A stretch of DNA of 64,000 nucleotides from Arthrobacter globiformis (GTDB lineage: Bacteria; Actinomycetota; Actinomycetes; Actinomycetales; Micrococcaceae). Shown here piece after piece: positions 33,928-42,680 of the stretch; positions within the stretch are counted from its first letter, which is position 1; every line of letters begins with the position of its first letter. A program made the position numbers and the translations under genes. The DNA lies in contig NZ_JAUSYZ010000001.1 of the NCBI RefSeq assembly GCF_030817195.1, positions 2,728,001 through 2,792,000 of the forward strand, read 5' to 3'. The notes beneath the pieces are model-generated. The model saw only the letters and a program-made list of their open reading frames with translations. It was not told where the DNA came from and made no database searches.

Positions 33928-35180
33928 CCGGCGAGTTCAGGTGGTGAGTGCAACACCCTGAATTGTGTGGGGTGTCGTCGATGGGCAGGCCGTGGTCGCC
34001 GTTGAGTGTTCGTTTAGCGTTCTGGGAAGGGCTGGATGCCGGGCTGTCGGTAGCCGTAGCGGCGCGGGCCGCGGGGGTGTCGCGTCCGACTGCGTACCGG
34101 TGGTTGAGCGACCATCAGAAGGTGTTGCCATCACCGGTTCAGGATTTCAGTGTGCCCCGTGCAGGGCTTTTGTCGTTGCGTGAGCGGGAAGAGATCGGGT
34201 TTCAGCTTGCCCAGGGTCATGGAGTGCGGCGTATCGCCGGCTTCCTGGGCCGGGCTCCGTCGACGATCAGCCGGGAGATCGCGAGGAACCGCGTCAGTGA
34301 CCGGTATTCGCCATCGCTCGCGCAGGAGCAGACGTGGGCTCGTGCCCGCAGGCCGAAGCCGCGGAAGCTGGACGGGTTAGCGTTACGGGAACAGGTCACC
34401 ACGATGCTCACCGACCGGTTCAGCCCGGAACAGGTCGCTGGCCGACTGAAGGTGGAGCATCCGGAGAATCCGGAGATGCAGGTGTCACACGAAACGATTT
34501 ATCAGGCCCTCTTCGTCCAGGGCCGCGGATCCTTGCGCCTGGAAGTTGCGACGGCGCTGCGGTCCGGGCGGGTGCGTCGGCGCCCGCAAAGGCCGGAGGG
34601 TCCTCGCCCGCAGCGGTTCCAGGAGATGGTGATGATCTCTGACCGGCCGGCAGAGGTCGAGGACCGCGCCGTTCCCGGCCACTGGGAAGGGGACTTAATC
34701 ATCGGTTCGACGGCATCGAAGTCCGCGATCGGGACCCTCGTCGAACGCACTACGGGATACGTGATGTTGCTGCATCTGCCCGAGGACCATACTGCCCGCA
34801 CCGTCGCCGACGCCATGATCACCGCGATGAATACCCTCCCCGAGCAGTTGCGCCGATCGACGACCTGGGATCAAGGAGCTGAGATGTCACGGCATCAAGA
34901 AATCACGATGGCGACCGGTATGCCGATCTACTTCTGCGACCCGCATTCACCCTGGCAGCGCGGCAGCAACGAAAACACCAACGGGCTCCTCCGCGAGTAC
35001 TTCCCGAAAAGCACCGACCTGTCATTCCACGGGCCCGGAATCCTCGAAAACGTCGCCGCTGAACTCAACCGCCGGCCACGCAAACGACACGGCTACCGAA
35101 CGCCCGCAGAAGTCCTCGCTGAGCTAGTCTCGAACCCAGTCAACTAAATCCGGTGTTGCAGGCACCACTGGAATTCGCCA
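33928..35180 (+). mobile_element. IS30-family insertion sequence
   Basis: The left end GGCGAGTTCAGGTGGTG with TGCAACACC matches the reverse complement of the right end (GGCGAATTCCAGTGGTG with TGCAACACC), imperfect inverted repeats around one transposase gene. A truncated second copy lies at 45162-45247. Exact ends are uncertain by a few bases. Confidence 0.8.
33981..35147 (+). CDS. IS30-family transposase
   Basis: A 388-residue DDE transposase starting MGRPWSPLSVRLAFWEGLDA; an upstream GTG at 33948 is possible. Helix-turn-helix segments: AARAAGVSRPTAYRWLSDH and LAQGHGVRRIAGFLGRAPST with ISREI. The catalytic core has aspartates in PGHWEGDLIIGSTASKSAIG and TTWDQGAEMSRH and the glutamate in PWQRGSNENTNGLLREYFPK. 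No interruption is visible. Confidence 0.9.
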   Translation: MGRPWSPLSVRLAFWEGLDAGLSVAVAARAAGVSRPTAYRWLSDHQKVLPSPVQDFSVPRAGLLSLREREEIGFQLAQGHGVRRIAGFLGRAPSTISREIARNRVSDRYSPSLAQEQTWARARRPKPRKLDGLALREQVTTMLTDRFSPEQVAGRLKVEHPENPEMQVSHETIYQALFVQGRGSLRLEVATALRSGRVRRRPQRPEGPRPQRFQEMVMISDRPAEVEDRAVPGHWEGDLIIGSTASKSAIGTLVERTTGYVMLLHLPEDHTARTVADAMITAMNTLPEQLRRSTTWDQGAEMSRHQEITMATGMPIYFCDPHSPWQRGSNENTNGLLREYFPKSTDLSFHGPGILENVAAELNRRPRKRHGYRTPAEVLAELVSNPVN

Positions 35181-35694
35181 CCGATTCAACCAGAAGGTTA
35201 TGCGACATAGTTACGAGAATCGCCGACTGTCGTCCAACTAGCGCCGTTCCAAGGAAATTGGACGAGCGCCGTCGAAGCGATTCCTCGCTCAGTGAGACGT
35301 CTCGTATCCCAAGGGTTATGAGACGGCCGGTTGCTCCGTTTGGGGGACCGCACGGGACGACGAGTTCACCTGCTACTCCTGCTTCCTGGTTCGGCACCGC
35401 CCCCAGATAGCGCGGGAAAAGAACGCCCACGCCTACTGCATTGAATGCGAAGGCTAAGTCCCGCAATGGACTAGAAGCGCTCCCCTCACTGACGATTATC
35501 CGAACAAGACTCAGGTCTTGTTGCCAACCAGCAGAAATGTCCCTGCTGTGCGGGCCCCCTTTAAAAGTATGTCTTGGTTATCCACAGTGGATTGATGGCG
35601 TGTCCCGGCAGTCGGGAGCCGCGCTTACGGTGGCAACGCCGTCGTGCAGTGGTTCGATGAGGTGGACCCACCGGAATCGGCTGAATGACTGATG
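35181..35694. other. Gap with recombination-site-like repeats
   Basis: No gene recognised. GTTATGCGACA at 35197-35207 is the inverse of TGTCGCATAAC at 33901-33911 on the other side of the IS30 element, and a 35-base imperfect dyad follows at 35292. Confidence 0.4.
35292..35326. repeat. Dyad repeat, copy 1
   Basis: GTGAGACGTCTCGTATCC then CAAGGGTTATGAGACGG. It contains a GAGACGTCTC palindrome and a looser dyad GTCTCGTAnCC..GGnTATGAGAC. A copy differing at about five positions lies at 45316-45349, also beside an IS30 end. Confidence 0.5.
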
Positions 35695-35943
35695 TCAGTG
35701 GTGTGCCAGCCTGCTGCCGCTCCCGGGGCGATGGAACTTTTCGATCAGCCCCCCGGTCAGCGCCTTCACGCTTCTGAACAGCCCGATGGCAGTAAGCCTC
35801 AGGACGAGAATCACCAGATGGACGGCCCCACCTACGAGGAGGAGCAGGACCAGGCTGAGGATGGCGGGCAAGAACATGACAAAAACGGTGCCCATGGTCG
35901 CTAAGTACGCGAGGGCGTAGGCCATGATGGTGGACGGGTCCAC
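35695..35943 (-). CDS. Small membrane protein (82 aa)
   Basis: GTG start at 35943 with AAAGGG seven bases upstream. It has two hydrophobic helices (YALAYLATMGTVFVMFLPAI and LVLLLLVGGAVHLVILVLRL) followed by a basic C-terminal tail. No family recognised. Confidence 0.5.
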   Translation of the reverse strand: MDPSTIMAYALAYLATMGTVFVMFLPAILSLVLLLLVGGAVHLVILVLRLTAIGLFRSVKALTGGLIEKFHRPGSGSRLAHH

Positions 35944-36063
35944 TGGGTATCCCTTTGAACGGCCGGATCGGCTCCGGTGCCTGCTGCGGACGCCCTTGCA
36001 GCTAAGGGTTGGCGTGGTCCGGCGCCTTTGCCGGGCCACAGTAGGCGCGCGACCATGCATTTC

Positions 36064-36363
36064 TCAGTGGGCCTTGGACCACCTCCAGGCATGGACGCGT
36101 GGAGAGGTAATACGAAGTGGGCGCCGTTCCGAGCTCTGCCGCATGGGTCGGACGGATTCAGGGTCGGATGTCTTCGCCTCATCGCCGCACATGTCGCTGA
36201 CCAGGCCGGTTCCGGCGACCTCCCGTACGGTGAATATTCCTGCCGCCGCTGCCTGTTTCGTCGGAAACACCCCGGACGTTGCCAGGTGATTCCCTGCGGC
36301 ATCCATCAGCCGAAAGCGGTAGCCCCCTTCAAGGGGAATCGAAGACTTCAAAGTGCCGGACAT
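36064..36363 (-). CDS. YegP-like DUF1508 protein
   Basis: A 99-residue protein whose N-terminal 55 residues match DUF1508: EGGYRFRLMDAAGNHLATSG, VFPTKQAAAAGIFTVREVAG, TGLVSDMCGDE. The C-terminal 40 residues are Arg-rich and unlike the family, so the true end may be altered. Function of the family is unknown. It lies 120 bases upstream of the small membrane protein gene on the same strand. Confidence 0.7.
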   Translation of the reverse strand: MSGTLKSSIPLEGGYRFRLMDAAGNHLATSGVFPTKQAAAAGIFTVREVAGTGLVSDMCGDEAKTSDPESVRPMRQSSERRPLRITSPRVHAWRWSKAH

Positions 36364-36710
36364 GTTGCTCCATCGCGCTGTCTAATGTGACGACAACGAC
36401 GGAGTCTGCATACCGCCTGAGACCACTCACTTTATCGGCTGCCGAGGGAGCTTGAAAAGGTTTTGGGTCACCAAAAGGTCCCGAGTGACCCTACCCTAGC
36501 GCCGTGTCCCAGGCGCCACGCGAAGGCACGATGATTGACCAAGAGCAAAATGTCTTCGCCGGTCCTATAGTCAGACGGCCTTCCTCGAACAGCAGATGGA
36601 CCCCGCCCGCCGAAGCGTAGCTGGACGCGCTCGAGCGGTGGGGCGCCCATACTGCGGAGCAGCTTGGGGAGTAAGGCGTTTCGCCTTGATGTTTCCTGGA
36701 CGGTGGTTGG
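36364..36710. other. Gap without an identified gene
   Basis: A minus-strand frame at 36468-36650 has some coding-like composition (FGGRGPSAVRGRPSDYRTGE) but no start signal or family. Confidence 0.3.
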
Positions 36711-36857
36711 TTAGACCGTCAGAGGGCTGCTGCTGATCGCGAAGCAACTCTCGATGTCGTCGTCATCACGCGAGATGTATTCGGTGAAGTCCGCCAGTGA
36801 CATGAAGCAGTAAAAGTCGCCGTATCGGTAGTCGGCCTTATCTGCTCTTGTTGCCAC
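36711..36857 (-). CDS. Small acidic protein of unknown function (48 aa)
   Basis: GTG start at 36857 with GGAGG eight bases upstream. The product is acidic and aromatic in its centre (RYGDFYCFMSLADFTEYISR followed by DDDDIESCFA). No signal or membrane segment. Support is the ribosome binding site and protein-like composition. Confidence 0.45.
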   Translation of the reverse strand: MATRADKADYRYGDFYCFMSLADFTEYISRDDDDIESCFAISSSPLTV

Positions 36858-37399
36858 TCCGGCCACCTCCATTCATTGTCGTTCTATTTTCCTGTGGATT
36901 GATAGTGCACCGCCAGGCGCAGTGTTTCGCTCCACACTGTTCGGGCAGGATCGGGACAGGGTTTGCCCAGGACACGCTAACGCCCGCCGGATTCCGCTGA
37001 ACCGTCCTGCCCACGTGGTCAAGCGCTCCCACGCCCGGTCGGCTGGCAGCTGTTGTTTATGGGCGAGCGGCACCGAGGCCCCCGGTAAGGGGAAATTCGC
37101 ACGCTTCCTGGAAACATCTCTCCAAGAAGGCAGATACGGGAAATAGCCCGTGCAGTGGTGCTCCCGGGGCCTTCCCGACGGAGATCCGTCAGTGGGTTCC
37201 CCGGAGGCCCTTTTGTACCGCCAAAGTCGGGGCGGGTTTGCGGGGAAGGATCCCGCCACCCGAGAGGCTTGGTCACAGCGCGTGACCAGGTTTGCCAGCC
37301 GGCAGGGAATAGGGCGGTATTCGGGAGCCTTGCGCTGCGTCACGGTGCGGCCTGCGGTGCCATACTGGTTCCACGAGTATGACGGACCGGGGGCCCACC
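36858..37399. other. Gap upstream of the GGDEF gene
   Basis: Several long frames overlap here on both strands but they are GC-driven and without domains. No clear promoter. Confidence 0.35.
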
Positions 37400-38548
37400 A
37401 TGATGCTTGATACGACGACCCTGCGTGCCGCTTTCGGGGTGATCGCGCTTACCCTGTTGGTTCTTTTCTACGTCGTGACGTTCCGTCACACCCGTTCGGA
37501 GTACAGTGCCTGGTGGTGCACGGCGCTCGGCCTGTTCCTTTTCGGAGCCGCTTCGTTTCTTCTTGACGGAACCTCGCAGCAGGTATGGGCGAACCCGCTG
37601 GGAAACACCCTGCTGGTTGCCGGCGCTGCGAGTGTCTGGTCCGCCGCCCGTTCTTTGAGGACGAGCCGGCCGCTGTGGTGGCAGCTGACCTTGGCGCCGG
37701 CCACCACCGCGGTTGCCTCGGCACTGGATCATCCGGCCACCAACGACTGGTCAGGCGGGCCGGTTTTTCTGGCGTTGATGTCGTTGATGATTGGCCTTGC
37801 CGCCCGGGAACTGTGGCTGCTAAAACCCGACGACTCCCGAGTCCACCGGCCGTTGGCGGTCATGTCCGGGCTGCTCGCGGCATACTACTTCGGCCGGTTG
37901 CTGGTCTTCCTTGCTGAAGGTCCGACAGGGCCCGTTTTCCTCACTTACTTCGGTTCCGCGCCCACGACGCTTCTCACCATGGCCCTCCTTGTGGTTGTGT
38001 CCTTCAGCATGGCCGTGCTCAGTCACGAACAACTGACAAAAGACCTCAGTGCCCGTGCCACGCGGGACGGCCTGACAGGCGTCCTGAACCGCACAACCTT
38101 CCTGAACCTCGCCGCCGGAGACGTACGTCGGTTGCGCTTCACGAGATCCTCAGCATCACTCGTTCTCGCTGACCTTGACCACTTCAAGGCAGTTAATGAC
38201 AGGTATGGGCATCCTGCGGGAGACTCAGTTCTCCAGGCGTTCGCCGCGGCCTGCTTGGCTTCGGTCCGGTCTACGGACCTCGTGGGCAGATACGGCGGTG
38301 AAGAATTCATTATTTTCCTTCCCGGAGCAGGTCCGGACCGGGCCGAGGCCATAGCAGGGGAAATAAGCCGCCGCTTTGCCGCGGTGGAGATCCCGGAGAA
38401 CGTCCGGTTTCCGACCGTCAGCTACGGGATCGCCACAAACAATTCCGGCGCCGCCGATCTGAGAATGATGATCTCATCAGCCGACTCGGCCCTCTATCGG
38501 GCGAAGTCAACCGGGCGAAACCGCGCCGCCCGGAACCACCTGAACTGA
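37400..38548 (+). CDS. Membrane-bound GGDEF-domain diguanylate cyclase
   Basis: About 382 residues. Six or seven membrane helices fill the first ~210 residues (GVIALTLLVLFYVVTF; VFLALMSLMIGLAAREL; LTMALLVVVSFSMAVL). The GGDEF domain follows: ATRDGLTGVLNRTTFLNLAA, ADLDHFKAVNDRYGHPAGDS, active site GRYGGEEFIIFLPGAG. RSTD five residues before GGEEF is an allosteric I-site, so c-di-GMP feedback inhibition is expected. It makes c-di-GMP from two GTP. An ATG at 37379 is in frame but lacks a ribosome binding site; GGGGG lies before 37400. Confidence 0.88.
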   Translation: MMLDTTTLRAAFGVIALTLLVLFYVVTFRHTRSEYSAWWCTALGLFLFGAASFLLDGTSQQVWANPLGNTLLVAGAASVWSAARSLRTSRPLWWQLTLAPATTAVASALDHPATNDWSGGPVFLALMSLMIGLAARELWLLKPDDSRVHRPLAVMSGLLAAYYFGRLLVFLAEGPTGPVFLTYFGSAPTTLLTMALLVVVSFSMAVLSHEQLTKDLSARATRDGLTGVLNRTTFLNLAAGDVRRLRFTRSSASLVLADLDHFKAVNDRYGHPAGDSVLQAFAAACLASVRSTDLVGRYGGEEFIIFLPGAGPDRAEAIAGEISRRFAAVEIPENVRFPTVSYGIATNNSGAADLRMMISSADSALYRAKSTGRNRAARNHLN

Positions 38549-38573
38549 GACGCCCCCGGTACTTTGGTTGCAG

Positions 38574-38778
38574 TCACGCACACCTGGCTTCCGCGGCAAG
38601 GGTTCGAATGTGGGCTGTCTGGTCGTTGTTGTCCCGGCTGATGAAGCCTGACCCGAGTTGCGCTTCCTGGGAAAAGACTTGACGGAGGACGAGCACGTCC
38701 GTTCCTTCTGCCGCTGTGCGCGGTTCGAAGTAGGCAATGCCTCCACCATCGACTCCCTGAGTGTGTCGAGGTGGTGCT
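38574..38778 (-). pseudogene. 3' fragment of an unidentified gene
   Basis: The minus strand encodes GGGIAYFEPRTAAEGTDVLV, then LRQVFSQEAQLGSGFISRDN and TAHIRTLAAEARCA before a TGA. Composition is protein-like but no start codon precedes it in frame; a TAG bounds it at 38779. It is probably the end of a frameshifted gene. Family not recognised. Confidence 0.35.
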
Positions 38779-39100
38779 GGCTAACAATGGCCCGGCAAGG
38801 TAGGCGTGCTTGCTCCAGACAATTTTCGCCCTGGCGCCCTGTGGACCACGTGATCGCGCAGGCCTGATCCTCTTTGACCAGGTGCGGCCGGATCACCGCC
38901 CTTCCTCCGGATTATGTGAAAGCGAGGAGGTGCACGACCATGCTCACCGTGGTTCCTCGGGAATGCAATCCGTGTTCAGATTCATGAGGTGGGCGATGAA
39001 GGGGGGCCCCGAATTTTGTGTGGCTGGGACGCGCGGAAGCACCGCCCGCAATCTGAACGGGGCGGTGCTTCCTGGGGGCGCTTTCGTTAGATGTGGATGG
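38779..39100. other. Gap without an identified gene
   Basis: Nothing recognised. A GC-rich imperfect dyad (GAAGCACCGCCC..GGGGCGGTGCTTC) at about 39038-39071 may end transcription of the flanking minus-strand fragment. Confidence 0.35.
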
Positions 39101-39631
39101 TTAGCGGATGCCGGTGGTGAAGCTCCAGGCTGTGCTGGCCAGGGGAGTGCCGGCCACATCGCGTACCGCCGTCGGGCCGCCCGTGATGGAGGCGGTGTAC
39201 CTGGTGCTGGCCGGAAGCGTGGCTGCCGGGTTGAGGATCCACTGGTTGGTGGTTCCGTTGCGGGTGACGGTGGCTGCCACCGCCGCGCCGGTGGCGGCGT
39301 TCTTCAGCGTGAAGGTGGCGGTGCCGACGCCGTTGACGGGCTTGCTGAAGGTAGCGGTGATGTTGGCTGTCGGGAGCGCCCCGGTCGAGTTCACGCCCGG
39401 AGCCCGGGAGGTCACGGTCGGCGCGGCGCTTGTGGTGAACCGCCAGCTGGTTGAGGCCAGCGGCCGATTGGCCAGGTCGCGGATGGTGGCCGTGCCGCCG
39501 GTCAGGGTGGCGGTGTAGGTGGTGCTAGGGGTGAGCAGGGCGGTGGGGTCGAGTGTTGCCCGCCGGGTGGCCTGGTCGTAGGTTACCGCGGCCGGGGTCG
39601 TGGCCCCGACTGCGTTCTTCAGCGGGAACGC
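39101..39631 (-). pseudogene. Truncated surface protein with bacterial Ig-like repeats
   Basis: Two Ig-like (SbsA/Big_5-type) repeats: LTPSTTYTATLTGGTATIRD with LANRPLASTSWRFTT, then ALPTANITATFSKPVNGVGT, LPASTRYTASITGGPTAVRD and LASTAWSFTTG. These are C-terminal repeats of a secreted or surface protein. Homology starts abruptly at 39631 after a TGA, so the rest of the gene is lost. An internal ATG at 39415 could express the last repeat only. Confidence 0.65.
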
Positions 39632-39816
39632 TCACCTGCATTCTCTTGGATGCAGCGACAGCCGATAAGAAGCAGCTCATCTTTTCAAGATCCTTTTCCA
39701 AGCCGGTGACCACGGCAGGCTGCGGCTGCAATCGCCTCGATGTTCGCCCTTCCGCGCCGACCCATCGGATCATCGGGGGTGAGTGGTACAGCCGGGCTGC
39801 CGCCGCTTGCCAGGCT

Positions 39817-39963
39817 CTATTCGATGGACACCCTCAGACCGTTCAGGGTGTCTGGGTCCAGATCGACAGGGCCGTCAGGGACAGCTGCTGCCCCGAACTG
39901 GGCTAGGAGCAGGGCGGGGTCCTTTTCGGTGTCTGCGCATGCCTTTAGACGGGACGCCAACAA
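39817..39963 (-). CDS. Possible small protein (48 aa)
   Basis: A TTG at 39963 preceded by AGGG encodes LASRLKACADTEKDPALLLA then QFGAAAVPDGPVDLDPDTLN and GLRVSIE. Protein-like composition, but the frame is open further upstream without a start, so it may be the end of a decayed gene. Confidence 0.25.
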   Translation of the reverse strand: MLASRLKACADTEKDPALLLAQFGAAAVPDGPVDLDPDTLNGLRVSIE

Positions 39964-40101
39964 AGGGAGGATCCCTATGATTGAGTTCGGATGGCTGCAG
40001 TCCCATTCTTCCGGAGACCCTTGGACGCCGATAATGGTGATTCCGTCAATTGGGGGTAGGCGTGCAGTGGCGGGGGAGTGCCTTTTACCATTGCTAGGTC
40101 A

Positions 40102-40135
40102 GCCGTAGTTTCGGGAGGCATCCCGAAACTACGGC
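40102..40135. terminator. Strong hairpin terminator
   Basis: GCCGTAGTTTCGGGA, loop GGCA, TCCCGAAACTACGGC, then CTCTTT on the plus strand: 15-bp perfect arms. Confidence 0.6.
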
Positions 40136-40283
40136 TCTTTCATGGTGGAGTTGTTCAGGCCGGGTGCCTCGAAAGTTTGAGCTGCCCTGACCCGTGCCTA
40201 CAGCCAAATTCTCGAACCCGGAACGCCAGGTGCTCACGCCCCGTAGGCGCGGAATGCGTAGGCAGACAAGCGTATAGATTCGT

Positions 40284-40326
40284 TCCGGGGAAGCCTGCCA
40301 GTGTTAGTCTGGCAGGCTTCCCCGGA
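40284..40326. terminator. Long hairpin with 18-bp perfect arms
   Basis: TCCGGGGAAGCCTGCCAG, a seven-base loop and CTGGCAGGCTTCCCCGGA. It is 88 bases beyond the end of the FBP-domain gene and could stop its transcript, although no T run follows. Confidence 0.5.
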
Positions 40327-40413
40327 CCTCATAAGCATCCGGTATCTGGGTCATGCGCCGCTCTCGGGCGCCGGAGATAAAGGCCGTTTACCGGCTTGTT
40401 GACTGGTCTCCGC

Positions 40414-40908
40414 CTAGCCTTGCTGGACCCGGTTGAGAAAGTGCCCGGTGCGGTTTTGGAAGCCCTCAATCTGGCGGAGGACGACGGCCGCCGGGTCCGG
40501 GTTGATCTCATTGGCCGGAGGCTCCTTTCGCACATTTTCGCAGCACAGGAAGTCTGCACAGATCAACGTGCCAACGGTGTTCCCGTCACGACCGGACTGG
40601 CCAGCGCGCTTGGCCACCCAAAGGAGCACATCTTCCTTGGAGAACACATCCCGGCACAACTCGCAGAGCACGGAGCGATTTTTCTTTGCGCCGCCTTCGG
40701 GTGCACGGAGCATAATCCCGGTCACGCCTTTTGGCCCGGGCACTACCAAGTACCCCCGAAGCGGCATCTTCTCGTCGCGCCAGCCAAGGAAGTCCAGGTT
40801 GTCCCAGTCCTGGGAATCGAGGCTTCTGGGCAGAGTGAGCTTTGTTGCCTCGGAACGGGTGGCATTGATAAAGGATGAACGGATCTGTTGCGGCGTGATT
40901 GCCTGCAT
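40414..40908 (-). CDS. FBP-domain protein (elongation factor G-binding, FusB-like C-terminal zinc domain)
   Basis: A 164-residue protein: MQAITPQQIRSSFINATRSE, LDFLGWRDEKMPLRGYLVVP, a treble-clef zinc site from SVLCELCRDVF and GTLICADFLCCENVRK, and a C-terminal helix IEGFQNRTGHFLNRV. The fold is shared with FusB-type proteins that bind elongation factor G and rescue it from fusidic acid. Stand-alone actinobacterial members are of unproven function; resistance cannot be assumed. Confidence 0.8.
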   Translation of the reverse strand: MQAITPQQIRSSFINATRSEATKLTLPRSLDSQDWDNLDFLGWRDEKMPLRGYLVVPGPKGVTGIMLRAPEGGAKKNRSVLCELCRDVFSKEDVLLWVAKRAGQSGRDGNTVGTLICADFLCCENVRKEPPANEINPDPAAVVLRQIEGFQNRTGHFLNRVQQG

Positions 40909-41625
40909 GACTGACTCTTTCGACGATACGGTTTCCCCTTGCGGGGACGGTCATGGAGTGTCAGCTTCCGGGCGCGCGAAAAGGGGACCGCAATCTACGT
41001 CTTTTGTCAGTTGGTGACCTGAAGAACTAGGGACGGTTCCGCGTCGAGGGGAAGCTGGGCGGAGCAGCGGGCACACTGCAGGCCATGACGGCCACCTCAC
41101 TCACTATGGCCGCAGCGACCGCAAAGGTCCCCCGCGCACTCATCGCCCTCGTCCTCTCATCCTTCTTCACCAGATCATCCTGGTCCCCATATCCTGCCAA
41201 ACCATATCCAAATCTGTCCAAAAGGTTGCTGCCACCACCCTGCAAACGTAGAGCCTGTTGCGAGGAGCAGGACGCACAAATCGCGGCCAGGTGCACGATT
41301 CTCACGTTGAATGAGAGCGCTCTTCGAACGCCGATAACCGGCCTTTCGTCAAGCTGTTGTCCGTGGCGGGGGAGGTCACGCCGTCTTTCCCGTAAGGCAG
41401 CGAGGCCTGAAGGGGCGGATCGCGGTTGGACAGGAGTGGATCCCAGAGGCTCGCGTGGAGCGGTCGACTATGCCGTGGGCAGTGGGGCAGACCGCTTCAT
41501 CCAGGTTCAGCTTTTTTGACCAATCTGTTGCCCGCACCGGGACTGACACATAGGCTCAACATGTGAGTGGCGGGGACGGCAATCCGACAAGCGGATCCGG
41601 CCCGCGACCCGTGAAGGAAAAAAGC
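40909..41625. other. Gap; mostly uncharacterised, ends with the cold-shock gene leader
   Basis: No gene recognised between 40909 and 41500. The last 100 bases carry the promoter and 5' leader of the cold-shock gene. Confidence 0.35.
41528..41556 (+). promoter_or_regulatory. Candidate promoter of the cold-shock gene
   Basis: TTGCCC, 17 bases, TAGGCT. This leaves a 5' leader of about 65 bases, common for cold-shock genes. Confidence 0.4.
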
Positions 41626-41829
41626 ATGGCAACAGGTACGGTCAAGTGGTTCAACGCCGAAAAGGGCTTCGGATTCATCGCCCCCGACGACGGAAGCGCT
41701 GACGTGTTCGCACACTTTTCAGCAATCGCATCCAGCGGTTACCGCTCCCTGGACGAGAACCAGAAGGTTCAGTTCGACGTCACCCAGGGCCCTAAGGGTC
41801 CGCAGGCGGAGAACATCCAGCCGCTCTAA
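41626..41829 (+). CDS. Cold-shock protein (CspA family)
   Basis: A 67-residue OB-fold RNA chaperone starting MATGTVKWFNAEKGFGFIAP. It has RNP1 (KGFGFI) and an RNP2-like ADVFAHFSAI segment and ends KVQFDVTQGPKGPQAENIQP. AAGGA lies upstream of the ATG. It binds single-stranded RNA and DNA to melt structure at low temperature or during growth. Single-gene unit with its own terminator. Confidence 0.95.
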   Translation: MATGTVKWFNAEKGFGFIAPDDGSADVFAHFSAIASSGYRSLDENQKVQFDVTQGPKGPQAENIQPL

Positions 41830-41840
41830 GTGGTTCTCAG

Positions 41841-41880
41841 GAAGCTGGCCGGCTGCAAACCGGCCAGCTTCTCTGTTTTC
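41841..41880 (+). terminator. Rho-independent terminator of the cold-shock gene
   Basis: GAAGCTGGCCGG, loop CTGCAAA, CCGGCCAGCTTC, then TCTGTTTTC. Confidence 0.85.
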
Positions 41881-42332
41881 ACCCAGCCCCGCTGCCGCAC
41901 GCAAAGCCGCAGGACCACAAACGGAGGCCCGCCAGCCAAAGGGCAACGGTTCTGAATGTCCAACAATTCCATAGCAGCAGCGGCGGGTCTGGGCATGGTA
42001 TCCACTCCGACGATGAATTCATCGGTTTCCGCCACGATGGTCACGGGGCCGGGCTCCTTCCGTAGTCGGTACCGTGTACGGTGCCAGTCCGGCTGGAGCT
42101 GCGATGAGGCACTTCTCTGACGGGTCACGGTTTCCACATCGGAAAGCCTGGACAATCTTCTATCAGGCCATCAGCGCGGGCGGATCGGCGCAGACCCCCG
42201 GGTCCAGGGTGGACGAGTCTTGCTCAAGGCACCGAACCTCAGTGAGATTGGGGCAGAATTTCCATGCATCACAGCCCGGAGGGGCCTGCACCAGCCTCCC
42301 AGCCAGCACCAGACCATACCGTCTGAACCTGG
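41881..42332. other. Gap with a possible IS110 remnant
   Basis: On the minus strand at about 42044-41997, after GGAAGGAG, a GTG opens VTIVAETDEFIVGVDT, resembling the first residues of IS110-type transposases. Similarity ends there. Nothing else recognised. Confidence 0.3.
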
Positions 42333-42680
42333 TTACCGTTCGGGATCTGGCGCAGGTTTCAGCCGGCGTTGTTCCCCGCTATTCCCGCCTTTGGGGACCA
42401 CCTGGTTTGCGATCAGGTCCACGCGCTCAGCGGCGGTTAGTTCGTCATCGTTCTGGATGGCGGCGACGTCGCTGCCATCGACCGTTTCAACCTCCTGTGG
42501 AACGGACTCATCAGGTTCGGGATCGTCTTTGTGGCGGGCTTTTTGGAGGTGGTCCTCCAGTTTCTCTTCTGCGTCACGGCGGCGTTGACCCACGGTGCGC
42601 ATCTGCTGGGTTGCCGGTGCCGGTTGTGGCTGCTGGGCCGGTTCACCATTGGTCTGCTTCTCGCCATTTTTCTCGCTCAT
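42333..42680 (-). CDS. Hypothetical hydrophilic protein (115 aa)
   Basis: Starts MSEKNGEKQTNGEPAQQPQP. A charged, low-complexity N-terminus leads to QRRRDAEEKLEDHLQKARHK and SDVAAIQNDDELTAAERVDL. It appears disordered or helical, with no signal or membrane segment. The ribosome binding site is weak. No family recognised. Confidence 0.45.
   Translation of the reverse strand: MSEKNGEKQTNGEPAQQPQPAPATQQMRTVGQRRRDAEEKLEDHLQKARHKDDPEPDESVPQEVETVDGSDVAAIQNDDELTAAERVDLIANQVVPKGGNSGEQRRLKPAPDPER

Noticed and set aside
40414..40908. Fusidic acid resistance gene
   Set aside because: The FBP/FusB fold is present, but actinobacterial stand-alone members are not shown to confer resistance; only the domain is claimed.
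41085..41519. 144-codon plus-strand frame upstream of the cold-shock gene
   Set aside because: No recognised domain, Arg/Ser/Pro-rich composition and no ribosome binding site.
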